A DNA stretch of 64,000 nt from Antilocapra americana (taxonomy: Eukaryota; Chordata; Mammalia; Artiodactyla; Antilocapridae), in assembly GCA_007570785.1 (NCBI GenBank), contig ML664199.1, forward strand, positions 22,527,907 through 22,591,906, read 5' to 3'. Below the pieces are notes generated by a model. The model made no database searches. It saw nothing but the letters and a program-made list of their open reading frames with translations, and was not told the origin of the DNA. This document shows positions 46,140 to 58,384 of the stretch, piece after piece (the stretch's first letter is position 1; each line of letters begins with the position of its first letter). Both the position numbers and the translations under genes were made by a program.

Positions 46140-46262
46140 CCAGCTGTGTCCCTGGTAACATATTAAACCAATCTTGGCCTACGTTTCCTCATCTGTAAGT
46201 GAAGAAGGTGGTCTACCATCTCTAAGATCTCATACAGCCCAAATATCTTCTAGTTACACTTT
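46140..46262 (+). repeat. MIR-like fragment
   Basis: tacgtttcctcatctgtaag followed by a ctaccatctctaagatctc tail matches the MIR 3' half. Confidence 0.6.
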
Positions 46263-46264
46263 TT

Positions 46265-49155
46265 TTTTTTAAACAAACTCAATTTTAACCTCTTCCCTCA
46301 GTAATACAGGTCTGAACTGATAAATGAATCCAGATAACAATAATGTTTCTAAACTTCTAAAGGGTTGGAATCATAAGATAAATTATTTTTTTCTGGTTGA
46401 TTAAAGAGTTGAAAATAAACTGCTAATGTATGTGAGACACTGGACTGGATATTTTATCTATTGCCCTTCTTTTAATCTGAGCATCTGAAGGAAGAGAGGT
46501 AAGAAATCAACACATGATAAGAGCTATAGATGCCACGTACTAGGGTTGGTGCATTATACATATGACCTTACTAGGGGTGGGTAACAACATCCAGTGCTTA
46601 CAGATGCTTAAAACGCCAAGTATGAAGCAGTCACAATTCAAATACAGGACTGAACTGACAGCCTCTAAAGCTCACAGTTTTTTCTGGACTGCCTGCATGG
46701 AGTCAGAATAGCTGTAGAAATAATATCTACATATTATCCTATGTATAATGTGGAACAGAAACTTACTCTCTCTGGCTATTACACAGTAAAATTCTCCATT
46801 TTAAGCCTCAAAGCTCTAGAAGGACCTTACAGCTCTAAAATGCAATGATTCTCTGGTCAACTCAGCAACCACAAAAAGTAAATGAATTAAGTATCCAAGA
46901 AGCAGGGTTTATCTCTATGTCCAGCTGGATGTCATTGCTATCTGAATCCTGTCCATCCCCTAGTTCTTCTCTTTTGTCTATCACCCCTCCAAAATATTAG
47001 ATAACCTCCAAAGATTCAGATATCACAGAATAATTCAAATTAATAGAATATATATTGCATGACAATATATTTCACCAATAAAAAAAAAAAAAAACTGGGA
47101 CAATCAGTCCATGAGAGCTTTACACTCTAGTGACTTCTTCTTGCTCTTACAGCTAATCAACCAGGGCTCAAGGGGCAGCTATTTGTTGATCTTTGAGTGT
47201 AAGGTGGTGTCCTCTCTGGCCCTTTCAATTCAGACATCAACCAAAAGACCTAAGAAGTTATTGTATTTCTGGGATTTTCCTTTGTTTAAAAAAAAAAAAA
47301 AGTGCAAGAAGATATTCAGCGGAATAAAAGAGAAGCATCGATGTTTCCATTGGTAATCTGGTCTGTGTGTTCCCTGCTACTGAGCATTTTCAGAAGGCCT
47401 GACTGTCTGGGTTAATTGTTTAATGCTTTTAGTTAGAATTAAACTTTGCACCTGCTCTGACAGTGATAAATTAAATGTGCTCCTTTTCCAATACTGTTGC
47501 CCTCTTTAAGTAGAGACCAAGAAGTGTATCTCCCTTCTTCCCCGGCATTTGAGGAATCTCTGCTACACTGGAGTGTAAACCAGCATAATTTGTCACCAGA
47601 GCTAGCGCCAATTAAATTGATTGCGTTGGACTGAACTCTGGGACCCCTAATGCAAGCACTAAGGGAAAAATGGGCTCTTTTCTGCCCATTCCCCCATGTG
47701 GCACTTAGGCATAGCTCAACAGTGGAAGGCTTTCAAGGTTCAAAAGGGTTTTATTTTCAAAAGAAATGGGCATTGATCAGCTGCATTTAAAGGCAAAGAT
47801 AATTCCAGAGCTTGAAGGCTGGATTTGTGTTTAAGGTCTAAATCTCTTTCTTTAACCTTGGGGGGCCAGTATAACATAAAAGCAACAAAGAGATTAAGAT
47901 TACAAAGGGTTTGCAAGTGTAAATGATGCAGTGGTATTCTCCAAACATAACACAGTCCCCATTCACAAGCCCAGGCACAGGCAGGCATTTGATCTGTTGG
48001 TTTTACACCTGTAAAAACAGCTCGTGTTTATTTGTCACTCAGCAAACCATTTCGGGCAAGAGGGGATAAGAAAAAAAAAAAAAGGAAAGTGGAGGAGGAG
48101 TTAACTTGTTCATACCCCAGAGTTCAAAGGGGCCTTCCCCAAACTGACTGAAAAGTAAACACACAGAAGGTCAGCATGGCAGAGACAATCAGAAAATCCC
48201 CTCTCTCTGTCAGTATAGCACACTCCACACAGGAATGCGAGGAGCAGGACTCTCTGTTCCAACCCTCAGTCATTCCCCTCATTATCCCAGCCTCTGATGT
48301 TTGGGTTTGTTATGTCATGTTCCACCAAAGAAGGCAGTAAATAAGCTCAAAGCAAATATCAGCCCCTTCTTGCTCCTTTATTTATGAGCTACCAATTATG
48401 TGTCCCTCCATCTTGCCTTTTAGCTCAACTTCCCATCAGTTCTAGAGAACAGCACCATTTGAAAAAGATTAGATATAAATCAAGGCTACAAAGTTAAGAG
48501 ACTCACACTCCAAATTAGCTGATTCCATCACTGCACAAGGTGAAACCAGTGGTAAGTGCACCCCTTCCCTCAAGTTCAGGTCTCTTCTCATCCATCTGCT
48601 TTCTCCCTCAGCAACACATACCTCTCCCTTCAACTCTTTCCCCTGGTTCTTCCTGGGACAAGCTGAAGCCTTCTCAGGGACATCAAGCCTCATTGCTAAA
48701 CCACCTAGTAACAATGGAATGTTCCAATTTCAGACAAAGGGGGAAAATTGATGTTTATTGATGCTTTCGAAGTCAGATCAAATGTCTGGGCACCCTGAGA
48801 AGGTAAAGAATTTGGTATGAACTTAGGTGGCTAAGCATTCAGTGCTCCTTTAAAGTAAGCAAGCAAATAATAAAACGTCATTACTTAGGAGAAAGACTAT
48901 GCACCAGAAGAAAAGTGGAAAGGAATAATTCAGGTGGCAGCTCTCTGTCTCCCTAAACCCCTGAACAATTCAGCTCGGGCCCCAAACTTGCATACTCTAC
49001 CCAAAAGACAAAAGCCACATCTCTCTGACCAAAAGAAATGCTGAACATAATTACTACTACCTGATTATCCTTTCCAAAATAATGCTTCCAACAGGAAAGA
49101 AAATAAATGGAAAGAAAAGATCAATATATTGTAGATAGCAAGGACTTTTGGGGTT
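46265..49155. other. Repeat-poor block
   Basis: A weak MIR/L2-like region at 46430-46690 aside, I recognise no transposon here. The segment 47400-48050 has AT-hook or homeodomain-like cores (gccaattaaattgattgcg near 47610), which would suit a distal enhancer, but this is suggestive only. No coding exon is seen. Confidence 0.4.
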
Positions 49156-49159
49156 TCTT

Positions 49160-49457
49160 TTCTTTTTTTGGCTATGCTGGGTCTCTGTTGCTGCTTGGAC
49201 TTTTTTCTTCTGCTTCTCATTGCAGAGGTCTCTCTTACACAGTACGGGGCTCTTAAAGGCATGCAGGCTTCAGTAGTTGCAGTACTGGGGCTCAGTAGTT
49301 GCAGCTTTCAGGTTCCACAGCACAGACAGACTCAATAGTTCTGGCTCATTGGCTTAGTTGCTCCTCAGCATTGGGATTTTCCCAGACCAGGGACCAAAGC
49401 CATGTCTCCTGCATTGGCAAGGAGATTCCTTACCACTGAGCCACCAGGAAAACATGG
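49160..49457 (-). mobile_element. CHR-2-type tRNA-derived SINE
   Basis: On the minus strand it starts with a ttcctggtggctcagtggta-like head (from 49455 leftwards) and has a ccatgctgg/gtagttgca body. It ends in an A-rich tail (gccaaaaaaagaaaagaaac on the minus strand near 49175). Diverged in the middle. Confidence 0.7.
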
Positions 49458-49566
49458 ATATTTGGTTTTATGAAAATTTTGTTTTGAAATGTACTTGTGT
49501 GCATATGTATAAACTGACACCTAAGTGTGTGGTATTGTGCAATGATGTAAAATATATTGATAACTC

Positions 49567-49576
49567 TGGATTAAAA
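49567..49576 (+). repeat. Target-site duplication, left (BovB)
   Basis: tggattaaaa, repeated perfectly at 53014-53023. Confidence 0.8.
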
Positions 49577-52500
49577 TACTTTCATGGATCATAGCCTTGT
49601 AGCAAAAGGGCTTGCATAACTCAATGAAGCTATGAGCCATACAATGCAGGGCCACCTAAGACAGACAGGTCATAGTGAAGATTTCTGACAAACCATGGTC
49701 CACTGGAGAAGGGAATGGCAAACAACTTCAGTATTCTTGCCACAAGAACCCCAAGAACAGTCTGAAAGGCAAAAAGATATGACATCGGAAGATGAGCACC
49801 CCCCCCTCTCCCAGTCAGAAGGTGTCCAATACACTAATGAGGAAGAGAGGAAGGCAATTACTAAGAACTCCAGAAAGAATGAAGCATCTGGGCCAAAGAG
49901 GAAATAATGCTTAGTTGCTGATGTGTCTAGTGGTGAAAATAAAGTCTAATGCTGTAAAGAACAATACTGCATATGAAACTGGAATGTTAGGTCCATGAAT
50001 CAAAGTAAATCAGATGTGCTCAAGTAAGAGTGAACATTGACATCTTAGCAATCAGTGAACTAGAATGGATGGCAATGGGTGAATTTAACTCATATGATCA
50101 TTATATCTATTACTGTGGACAAGAATCTCTTAGACGAAATGGAGTAGTCCTAGGAGTCAACAAGAGTCCAAAATGCAGTACTTGGGTGCAATCTCAAAAA
50201 TGACAGCATGATCTCAATTCCTTTCCAAGAGAAATCACTCAGCATTACAGTAATCCAAGTCTAGGTCCCAACCAGCGAGGCCACAGAAGCTGAAGTTGAC
50301 CAATTCTATGAAGATGTATAAGACCTTCTAGAACTAACACCAAAAGAAGATGTGCTTTTCATCATAGGGAATTGGAATGCAAAAGGAGGAAGTCAAGAGA
50401 TACCTGGAGTAACAGCCAAACTTGGCCTTGGAATACAAAATGAAGCAAGGCAAAGGCTAACAGAGATTGTCAAGAGAACACATTGGTCATAGCAAACATC
50501 ATTTTCCAACAACACAAAACACAACTCTACACATGGATATCAACAGAGAGTCAAAACTGAAATCAGACTGATTATATATTCTTTGCAGCCAAAGATAGAG
50601 AGGCTCTATAGTGTCAGCAAAAACAAGACCTGGAGATGACTATGATTTGGACCATGAGCTCCTTATTGCAAAACTTGGGCTTAAATTGAAGAAAGTAAGG
50701 GAAACCACTAGGCCATTCACCTATGACCTAAATCAAATCCCTTATTACACAGTGGAAATGATGAACAGATTCAAGGGATTAGATTTGGTAGACAGAGTGT
50801 CTGAAGAACTATGGACAGAGAGGTTCATAAAGTTGTCCAGGAGGCAGTGGCCAAAGTCATCCCAAAGAAAAAGAAGTACAAGGAGGCAAATGGTTATCCG
50901 AGGAGTCTTTACAAATAGCTGAGGAAAGAAGAAAAGCAAAAAGTAAGGGAAAAAGGAGAAGACATACCCAACTAAATGAAGAGTTCCAGAGAATAGCAAG
51001 GAAAGATAAGGCCTTCTCCAATGAACAACACAAAGAAGTGGAAGTAAACAACAGAATGGGAAAGACTAGAGATCTTTTCAAGAAAACTGGAGATATCAAG
51101 GAAATATTTCATGCAATGTTTTCAATTTTCATTCAACATTTCATGCAAGGATGGCCATGACAAAGGACAGAAATAGTAAGGACCTAATAGTAGCAACAGA
51201 TTATGAAGAGGTGGCAAGAATACACAGAAGAACTATACAAAAATGGTCTTAATGACCCAGATAACCACAATGGTATGGCCACTCACCTAGAGCCAGATAG
51301 GAGTGTGAAGTCAAGTCGGCCTTAGGGAGCATTAAGTGTAAGTGAGTGTTAGTCTCTCAATCGTGCCCGACTCTTTGAAACCCCATGGACTGCAGCCCAC
51401 CAGGCTCCTCTGTTCATGAGAATTTCCAGGCAAGGATACTGGAGTGGGTTGCCATTTCCTTCTCCAGGGGATCTTCCCAATCCAGGAATTGAACCCATAT
51501 CTCATGCACTGCAGGCAGACTCTTTACTGACTGAACTACAAGTGAAGCCCTAGGAAGCATTACTACAAACAAAACTAGTGGAGGTGACAGAACTCTAGTT
51601 GAGCTATTTCAAATCCTTAAAGACGATGCTGTTAAAGAGCTGCATTCAATATGTCAGCAAATCTGGAAAGCTCAGCAGTGGGCACCAGACTGGAAAAGGT
51701 CAGTTTTCATTCCAATCCCAAAGAAGGGCAATGTCAAAGAATGTTCAAACTACCATATAATTGTGCTCATGTTGCATGCTAGTAAGGTTATGCTCAAGCA
51801 TAAACAATCCTTAAAGCTGGGCTTCAGCAGTATGTGAATCAAGAAATTTCAGATGTTCAAGCTGGATTTAGAAAAGGCAGAGGAACTAGAGATCAAATTG
51901 TCAACATTCACTGAATCGTAAAGAAAGCAAGAGAATTCCAGAAAAACATCTACTTCTGCTTCACTGACTATGTTAAAGCCTTTGACTGTGTGGATCACAA
52001 CAAATTGTGGAAAATTTTTAAAGAGATGGGAATACCAGACCATCTCGCCTATCTCCTCAGAAACCTGTACGCGGGTTAAGAAGCAACAGTTAGAACCAGA
52101 CATGGAACAACAGACTGGTTCAAAAATGGGAAAGGAGTACAACAAGGCTGTATATTGTCACCTTGCTTACTTAACTTCTATGCAAAATGCTAAGCTGCAT
52201 GAATCACAAGCTGGAATTAAGATTGCCAGAAGAAATATCAACAACCTCAGATATGCAGATGATACCATTCTAAAGGCAGAAAATGAAGAGGAACTAAAGA
52301 GTCTCTTGATGAGAGTAAAAGAGGAGAGTAAAAAAGCTGGCTTAAAACTCAACACTCATAAAACCAAAATCATGACATCCAGTCCCATCATTTTAAGGTA
52401 AATATAAGGGAAAAAGTAGAAGCTGTGACAGATTTTATTTTCTTGGGCCCCAAAATCACTGAAGATGGTAACTGCAACCATGAAATTAAAAGATACTTGC

Positions 52501-53013
52501 TCCTTGGAAGAAAAATTATGACAAACCTAGACGGCATATTGAATATAGACATCACTTTGCAGACAAAGGACTGTATAGTCAAAGCTTTTGTTTCTCCAGT
52601 AGTCATACAGATATGAGAGTTAGACCATAAAGGCTGAACACCAAAGAACTGATGCTTTTGAACTGTGGTATTGGAGAAGACTCTTTAGAGTCCCTTGGAC
52701 TGCAAAGAGATCAAACCAGTCAATCCTAAAGAAAATCAATGCTGAATATTCAGTAGAAGGACTGATGCTGAAGCTGGAACTCCAATACTTTGGCCACTTG
52801 ATGCAAAGAGCCAACTCACTGGAAAAAAATCCTGATGCTTGGAAGTTTGAAGGCAAGAGCAGAAGCAGCTGACAGAGGATAAAATGGTTGGAAGGCATGA
52901 CGGACTCAATGGACATGAATCTGAGCAAATTCTAGGAGATACTAAAAGACTGGGAAGCCTGCAGTCCATGGGGTTACAAGGAGTCAGACACAACTTAGTG
53001 ACTAAACAACAAG
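49577..53013 (+). mobile_element. Full-length BovB LINE, decayed
   Basis: It starts with the BovB 5' region (gatcatagccttgtagcaaa, then tggtccactggagaagggaa) and runs through the endonuclease, linker and reverse transcriptase to gtcagacacaacttagtgac and a caacaag end. Removing the nested Bov-tA and its duplication leaves about 3.2 kb, the known full length of BovB. The 10-bp duplication at both ends marks a complete insertion. Coding is destroyed: readable pieces include an endonuclease-linker part (50611-50922) and an RT part (51970-52401, YADD-type LRYADD kept). A local duplication of catttcatgcaa-like sequence occurs at 51105-51150. Confidence 0.93.
51335..51550 (-). mobile_element. Bov-tA SINE nested in BovB
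   Basis: It runs from gtgtaagtgagtgttagtct at the left to the tRNA head (gggcttcacttgtagttcag on the minus strand) at the right. It is flanked by tagggagcatta (51323-51334) and taggaagcatta (51551-51562), a 12-bp duplication of BovB sequence with one mismatch. It therefore inserted after the host BovB. Confidence 0.94.
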
Positions 53014-53023
53014 TGGATTAAAA
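53014..53023 (+). repeat. Target-site duplication, right (BovB)
   Basis: A perfect copy of 49567-49576, directly after the BovB 3' end. Confidence 0.8.
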
Positions 53024-53667
53024 GACAGTTTTAAAAGCACTAGAATACACTGGAAAAAACCTCAATCTACACAGCTGGAGTTAATCGAAAATCAGAGGGG
53101 GTCAGAAAGATGTAAAAGGTTCTGCAGGGAATCGCACAATGAATTGCCTTAACAAATGGAATAAACTGCCTCTAAAAACATGGAAGCAGATCACGCATCC
53201 TCCCTACTGATAAGGAAAATATTAAGAAGTGATATTTATATATGCTTTTACTATTTCCAAAAGGTTTCACTCCTTTATGCCACCAGCACACCAGAAGGAA
53301 AGCCGAGCAGTATTTTTTCAAGATTCCCATTTTTAAAAATAGGGGGCTAGAGGGGTTAGGTGGCTTGTCGTAGGCCTAGAGAAGGTCAGTGTCAGAAAAT
53401 AAACTCAAAGCTTTTGACACAAATTCCAAGTTCTTTCCTCCTCTTGCTTGGAAAATGATAGACTAGTTCATCAGAATCCTTCCCATCATTAAGGTGCAAA
53501 GGGAAATTGTTCCACTCCAGAATGGCCTCTCTGATAGTCCCTGTGACCTTGTCCACAACTTCTAGCACCATCCAGCAAGGTTCTTATTTGCTCCAGGTGG
53601 GTAATGTTTTCTTAGTGGCTCCATTACAAGTCTTTCAAAGTTGGGGGCCAGGGCATTCCTCTTACTG

Positions 53668-53888
53668 AAAGTGAAAAGTGAAAGTGTTAGTCACTCAGTC
53701 ATGTCTAACTCTTTGTAACCCAGTGGTCTGTGGCCCACCAGACTCCTCTGTCCATGCAATTCTCCACGCAAAAATGTTAGAGTGGGTAGTCATTCCCTTC
53801 TCCAGGGGTTCTTCCTAACCAAGGGATCAAACCCAGGTCTCTTGCATTTCAGGCAGATTCTTTACCATCTGAGACACCAGGGAAACCC
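53668..53888 (-). mobile_element. Bov-tA SINE
   Basis: Complete order with a gtgaaaagtgaaagtgttag tail side and a gggtttccctggtgtctcag head on the minus strand. Several substitutions in the BovA core (ctgtggcccaccagac) show moderate age. Confidence 0.93.
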
Positions 53889-53982
53889 AAAAATAAGGAG
53901 ACAGAAGCCCTTGGCTGATTGTGCTGGCACATTCCAGTCTCACTGATAACCAAGGAACAGGACTTTCCCTAAGGCTGTGGTA

Positions 53983-54196
53983 TGTGCGCTCAGTTGCTCA
54001 GTCATATCTGACTCTTTGCAAACCTTTGAACTGTATCTCTACAGGGTTCTTGTTCATGGTATTTTTCAGGCAAGAATACCGGAGTGAGTTGCCATTTCCT
54101 CCTCCAGGGGATCTTCCCAACTCAGGGATTGAACCAGTGTCTCCTGCGCCTCCTGCATTGTAGGCAGATTATTTACCTGCTGAGCCACTGGGAAAA
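53983..54196 (-). mobile_element. Bov-tA SINE
   Basis: The BovA core is cagtcatatctgactctttg. The region after the B-box has a small tandem duplication (ctcctgcgcctcctgcattg) not seen in other copies. It lies 95 bp from the previous Bov-tA in the same orientation. Confidence 0.92.
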
Positions 54197-54339
54197 GGCT
54201 CATCTTTGCTGACTTACTATTTATCGTTTAATCAATGGACTGCCTCAGCCTCCCATACCAAGGTAGGTATTAAAACTTAGTGTGCTACCAGGAATGGTCA
54301 AAGCAATTGGCAAAGTTGGAGTACACCAGTACCATGGGG

Positions 54340-54612
54340 TCCATCCTTTTATTTCAAACCACCAGGCATTTAATGGGCACCTACACAAGGCCAGCATAGT
54401 GAAGAATGATGTGGATTTTATAGCTCAGAGGTGCAGACAGACAGGCAAGCAATGAATTGAAATGCACAGCAGAAAGGAATGAGGGCTAACTCAAGGTCTG
54501 AAACATAGGCTGGAGACAGGAAGGAATGGAAAATGGAGGATGAGAAAGGGCTTCACGGTAAAAAAAAAAAACACATCTGAGCTAAGCCTTGAAAGCTGGC
54601 AAGATGTCACCA
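54340..54612 (+). repeat. Probable old repeat fragment
   Basis: cttcacggtaaaaaaaaaa followed by catctgagctaagccttgaa resembles the gacatttgagctgagtcttgaa block also present in the old repeat at 4.4-4.8 kb. The match is weak and the limits are approximate. Confidence 0.35.
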
Positions 54613-54614
54613 GC

Positions 54615-55965
54615 ACAGGCTTTCAAGACTTGTCATTTGCTCCATCAGCAAGACTCATTTCAGATTTCCTGGAGCAGCAGGATCAAGAGCAACAGTGATT
54701 AAAACAGGAGGTCGCACTCAGTCCAGAAGGACATGCCCTGCTCGCCTTCAAGACTTCTGCTGATGTCTCAGCTGCAGAGGAGGTTGATCAGCTAAAGATC
54801 AGAGAGCCATCCCAGAGGCTGGCTGCCCAGGTCATCCTGGTGGTCAGCCCCACATTACAACAGAGGAAGCCTCCCCACCGGCTCCCGGGAGCCTATAAAA
54901 CCAATCGTAATCACATTGCTCTTTTCCATAGTGTACACTGTATCCACTAGCAGCCCTAAACTGTGACTGTTTGGAATGGGAATGAGTGGAGTAGCCTTTC
55001 AAACCTTCCAAGATCAGGTCAAAGTCTCATGGACCAGTGCTCAGAGTTAAGCTGGAGCCACGTCAAGCCACCCTACAGAAAAGAAAGGCCTGTGTTTTCA
55101 CATCAGCAGGTTTGGGGAAAGGAGGTCCCTCCTCCTTCTGCCCTCAATTTGGCAGTTTTTCTTGTTGCAAGACAAAAATATTTGCACATTTCTCAAGTGG
55201 CTCAGGAAGCCTCTGCGAAGCAGGGAGAAGAATCCATTGACTGATTTGTGGTCCACATGGACCTGTCATCCAGGAACCTCAGGCTGTCTCGTTCCCTGTT
55301 CCCAGGCAGAGGGGCATCCCAATCCTCTTTCTCTGTGGAAGGCCAATGTGAGCCCCAACAGCAAGTGTCATCTCTGGGAAGGACCACAGGGTTAGACTGC
55401 GGTGACAGAAACCTCAGCTTCCCCCGAACTCCCCTGATCAGTTTTTGAAGGCCAAGCCGGTTCAGCTAAGGAGTATTCCATGCAAATTTGCCAAACACCA
55501 GATGAGGGGATTTCCACGCCTCACTTCCAACACAGCAGGAGAATCCTGAGCCGCAGGGTCCAGTTCTATCATTGTTTCACATTCCGGAAGCCTGAGCTGA
55601 GTTTCCATGGGTCCCTTCGGTGATTACCACCCATTCACTTTGACCTCTTTATGGCCAAGGATTTAAGACTTCCAAGGTACTTCTGAGTGCACATGGCTCC
55701 TTCCCACATATACTGCCCTCTCCTTCCCCAGAGAAAGTAGAAAGGTTACACCCATAAGAGACACCAGAAGACTGAAAACAGGGAGATCAAATGATCTGGC
55801 CCAGAATTGATAAAGGAAAGAAAACTCAAATTCCAAATTCACCTTTCCTATCCTTTTATCAGAACTGCTGTCAGGAGCCACAATGAGATCTGAATTTGTA
55901 TTGTAGGAGAGCATGCATTCCCAAGTGACTTTTTTGGAGGACTGTGTATAAATCTTTCTAATGCC
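54615..55965. other. Unique GC-richer block
   Basis: No recognised repeat or gene. Overlapping frames in three phases at 54963-55448 indicate low stop density from base composition, not a conserved exon. Confidence 0.45.
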
Positions 55966-55974
55966 AACTTCTTA

Positions 55975-56420
55975 AAAAAATAACACCTTTTGTTTTTCCC
56001 TGATATAAAAGTAATAAATCTTCATTGAAAAAACTGGAAATATAAAAAAGAATAAAGATCACTCCATAATCCAATATCCAAATATAAGCTGTCAACATTT
56101 TGATATCCCTTTTTTTGTGCACATGGATTTATTTTTTTCTGAACTAACATTATACTCCTATATACTTAAGAATTCTGCTGCTTTCCGCATAACATTCTAC
56201 TATACTTCTCTGTGTCGAATACTATGATTCTACAGCATCATTTTTAATAACTGCAAGATAATGCATTACGGGCATGTACCATCATTTACCAATCTCCTTT
56301 TTGGACAGTTGAGTTGCTTCTAAGTATTCTCAAATATAAAAAAGGCTGAGTGGAAATCTCAGCCATATTAAGGAAAGAATGGGCAATATGGTAAAACTCC
56401 CAAGGAGACTTTATGACTAT
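55975..56420. repeat. Old L1-type fragment
   Basis: aaaagtaataaatcttcattg, gaaaaaactggaaatataaa, catcatttttaataactgca, gcatgtaccatcatttacca and tttttggacagttgagttgc follow in order a familiar old L1M-class sequence. Orientation is not assigned. Confidence 0.6.
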
Positions 56421-56529
56421 TTTTAATTCATTTTTGCTTTTATGTACATGGTATCCAGGTGAGGTTTGGTATCTACGTCCTTGGTCCTTTCATGAATAGG
56501 ATACACGGCCAGCATGCCACAAAGACACA

Positions 56530-56720
56530 GGAGGCATCAGAAAGGGGAAAGAGCACTAGACTAAGAGCTGAGAGACCAGATATTCCACTGCCAGCCCATA
56601 ACTCACTCTGTGACCTTGAGTGAGTTACCTACCTCTCTGAACAACACTTTCCTTATACACTGAATAAAGAAATTTGAACCAGATGACTTTAATATGCCTT
56701 CTAGTCCTAACGCCATGGTC
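56530..56720 (+). repeat. MIR SINE remnant
   Basis: aaagagcactagactaagag, ccataactcactctgtgacc, ttgagtgagttacctacctc and a gaaccagatgactttaatat tail: MIR order. Confidence 0.75.
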
Positions 56721-56774
56721 CTACAATACTTTTAGGGAGATGACACTCAAACCCCAAACAGTGAACCATAAATT

Positions 56775-56983
56775 ATTGTTGTTGTTTAGTCACTAAGTCA
56801 TGTCCAACTCTCTGTGACCTCATGGACTATAACCTGCCAGGCTCTCTGTCCATGGGATTCCCCAGGCAAGAACACTGGAGTGGGTTGCCATTTCCTTCTC
56901 CAGGGAATCTTCCTGACTCAGGGATCGAACCCATGTCTCCTGCATTGGCAGGCAGATTCTTTACCACTGAGCCACCTGGGAAG
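56775..56983 (-). mobile_element. Bov-tA SINE
   Basis: The left tail is a ttgttgttgttt run ((aac)n on the minus strand). The BovA core is catgtccaactctctgtgac, and the right end has the tRNA head ttcccaggtggctcagtgg on the minus strand with a B-box gggttcgatccc kept. Confidence 0.92.
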
Positions 56984-56989
56984 AATGTG

Positions 56990-58260
56990 AACTGTATAGG
57001 ACTGTCTATTATCAAAGGTAGACTATGTTAGAAACACAGTTCTCAACTGTGTTGGGAAGCAACCATGTGTCTCTAACAGATATGACCTAAGTCATGGGCA
57101 AATTGTTCCCATAACAACTCATGGTTTGAAAATAATTTATTTTGTTCTAATAATTGAGAAGAGATTCGAGATTTCCCCCATGAGAAGGTCACTGTCACTT
57201 CCATCCCAGCTTGCTCTTTAGAATGAGAGAGAAGTTAGGGGATTTGGAGTTCATACACCTAAAAAACCATAGAACTTTTCACCTATGTTATTGAGAAGAC
57301 CCCTTAGGACTCAGTCCTGTGATTTCCAAAGTGCCCTAAAATGACATTGCTGCTCCTCCTCAGCCCCTTCTTGCTCCTTCCCCAAGGAAAGGCAGACTAA
57401 TTGCATCCATCTGAGAGACGAGGATCCTGAAATTAAAATGCTCCTTCTCAAGGCTGTGGGGGGACCTCTCATCACTCAGGGCCCTGGTCCTAGGCCTGCT
57501 CACACCAGTCTAACACCAACTCTTTACTGCCTGACATGGGCATGCCCGTGACACATGCCCCACACACCAGCCAGTGCATGGCTGTGAGATCTACTGGGCA
57601 ACGTGACCACTGTTCCTCTGCCAACACAGGGGCTTCTCTGCAGAACCAGGGTGTAGACTGGACCCAGAGAAATCGGGATGTGAATGGGCCAAGAAGAGGA
57701 GACAGGGAAGGAAATCCTCTACAGGGTGGACCAAGGCCTGGAGGCTCCATGCACCTTCTTCACAGGCCCTCACCCAGGTCTCAGGAGCTGAGGTCCTGGG
57801 GCAGCCAGAGCTGAAGTAGCAACTTTGCTTACATTCAAACTTTTCTCTGCTCCCAGCACCCACATGCCCTGAAGTGAACAGGAGAGGGAGTCATCATCAT
57901 AAAGCTCTCCAGGAGGCTGGCGCATGCATGAGGGGCTGGCTCCATCCCATCTTTGAAATATGCAGGGTATGCTGGGGTGGACACAGCTCATCTTAATCCC
58001 TGCATCAGTAAACTATTCCTGAGGGGTTCAACCTCTAGTGAGTCAGTCCCTCCCAGCCAGCAAGGATAAACTATATCTTATCCCTAGCTGAGAATACAGT
58101 ACCAAGAAAACCAAAGAGAACTGGCAGTAACAACCGAGAGAAAGAAAAAAGCCTCTGGTGTGGGATGACAGACTGATTCAAACACTCCCAAATTACCACT
58201 AGGGCCTTGTTCCCAAAGGGAGCTCTGCTGGGGAGGGAGAAAAATTCAGTGGTCCCAAAG
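56990..58260. other. Unique block
   Basis: No recognised gene or repeat. GC-rich overlapping frames at 57490-57991 are unsupported. Confidence 0.45.
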
Positions 58261-58263
58261 CAG

Positions 58264-58382
58264 CCATAAACATACATATACAGATATATATAGATACATA
58301 TAGATATAAATATGTATATACAGAGATATCTGGAGTGCATGTATATGTACACATACAGACACTCGTGTGTGTGTGTGTGTGT
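58264..58382. repeat. AT/GT simple-sequence tract
   Basis: Degenerate ata/gata repeats (acatacatatacagatatat...) pass into (GT)9-10 at 58363-58382. Translations of this tract give meaningless Tyr/Ile strings. Confidence 0.9.
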
Positions 58383-58384
58383 TT

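Noticed and set aside
58071..58352. Tyr/Ile-rich frame suggesting a membrane peptide
   Set aside because: A translation of the degenerate ata/gata simple repeat.
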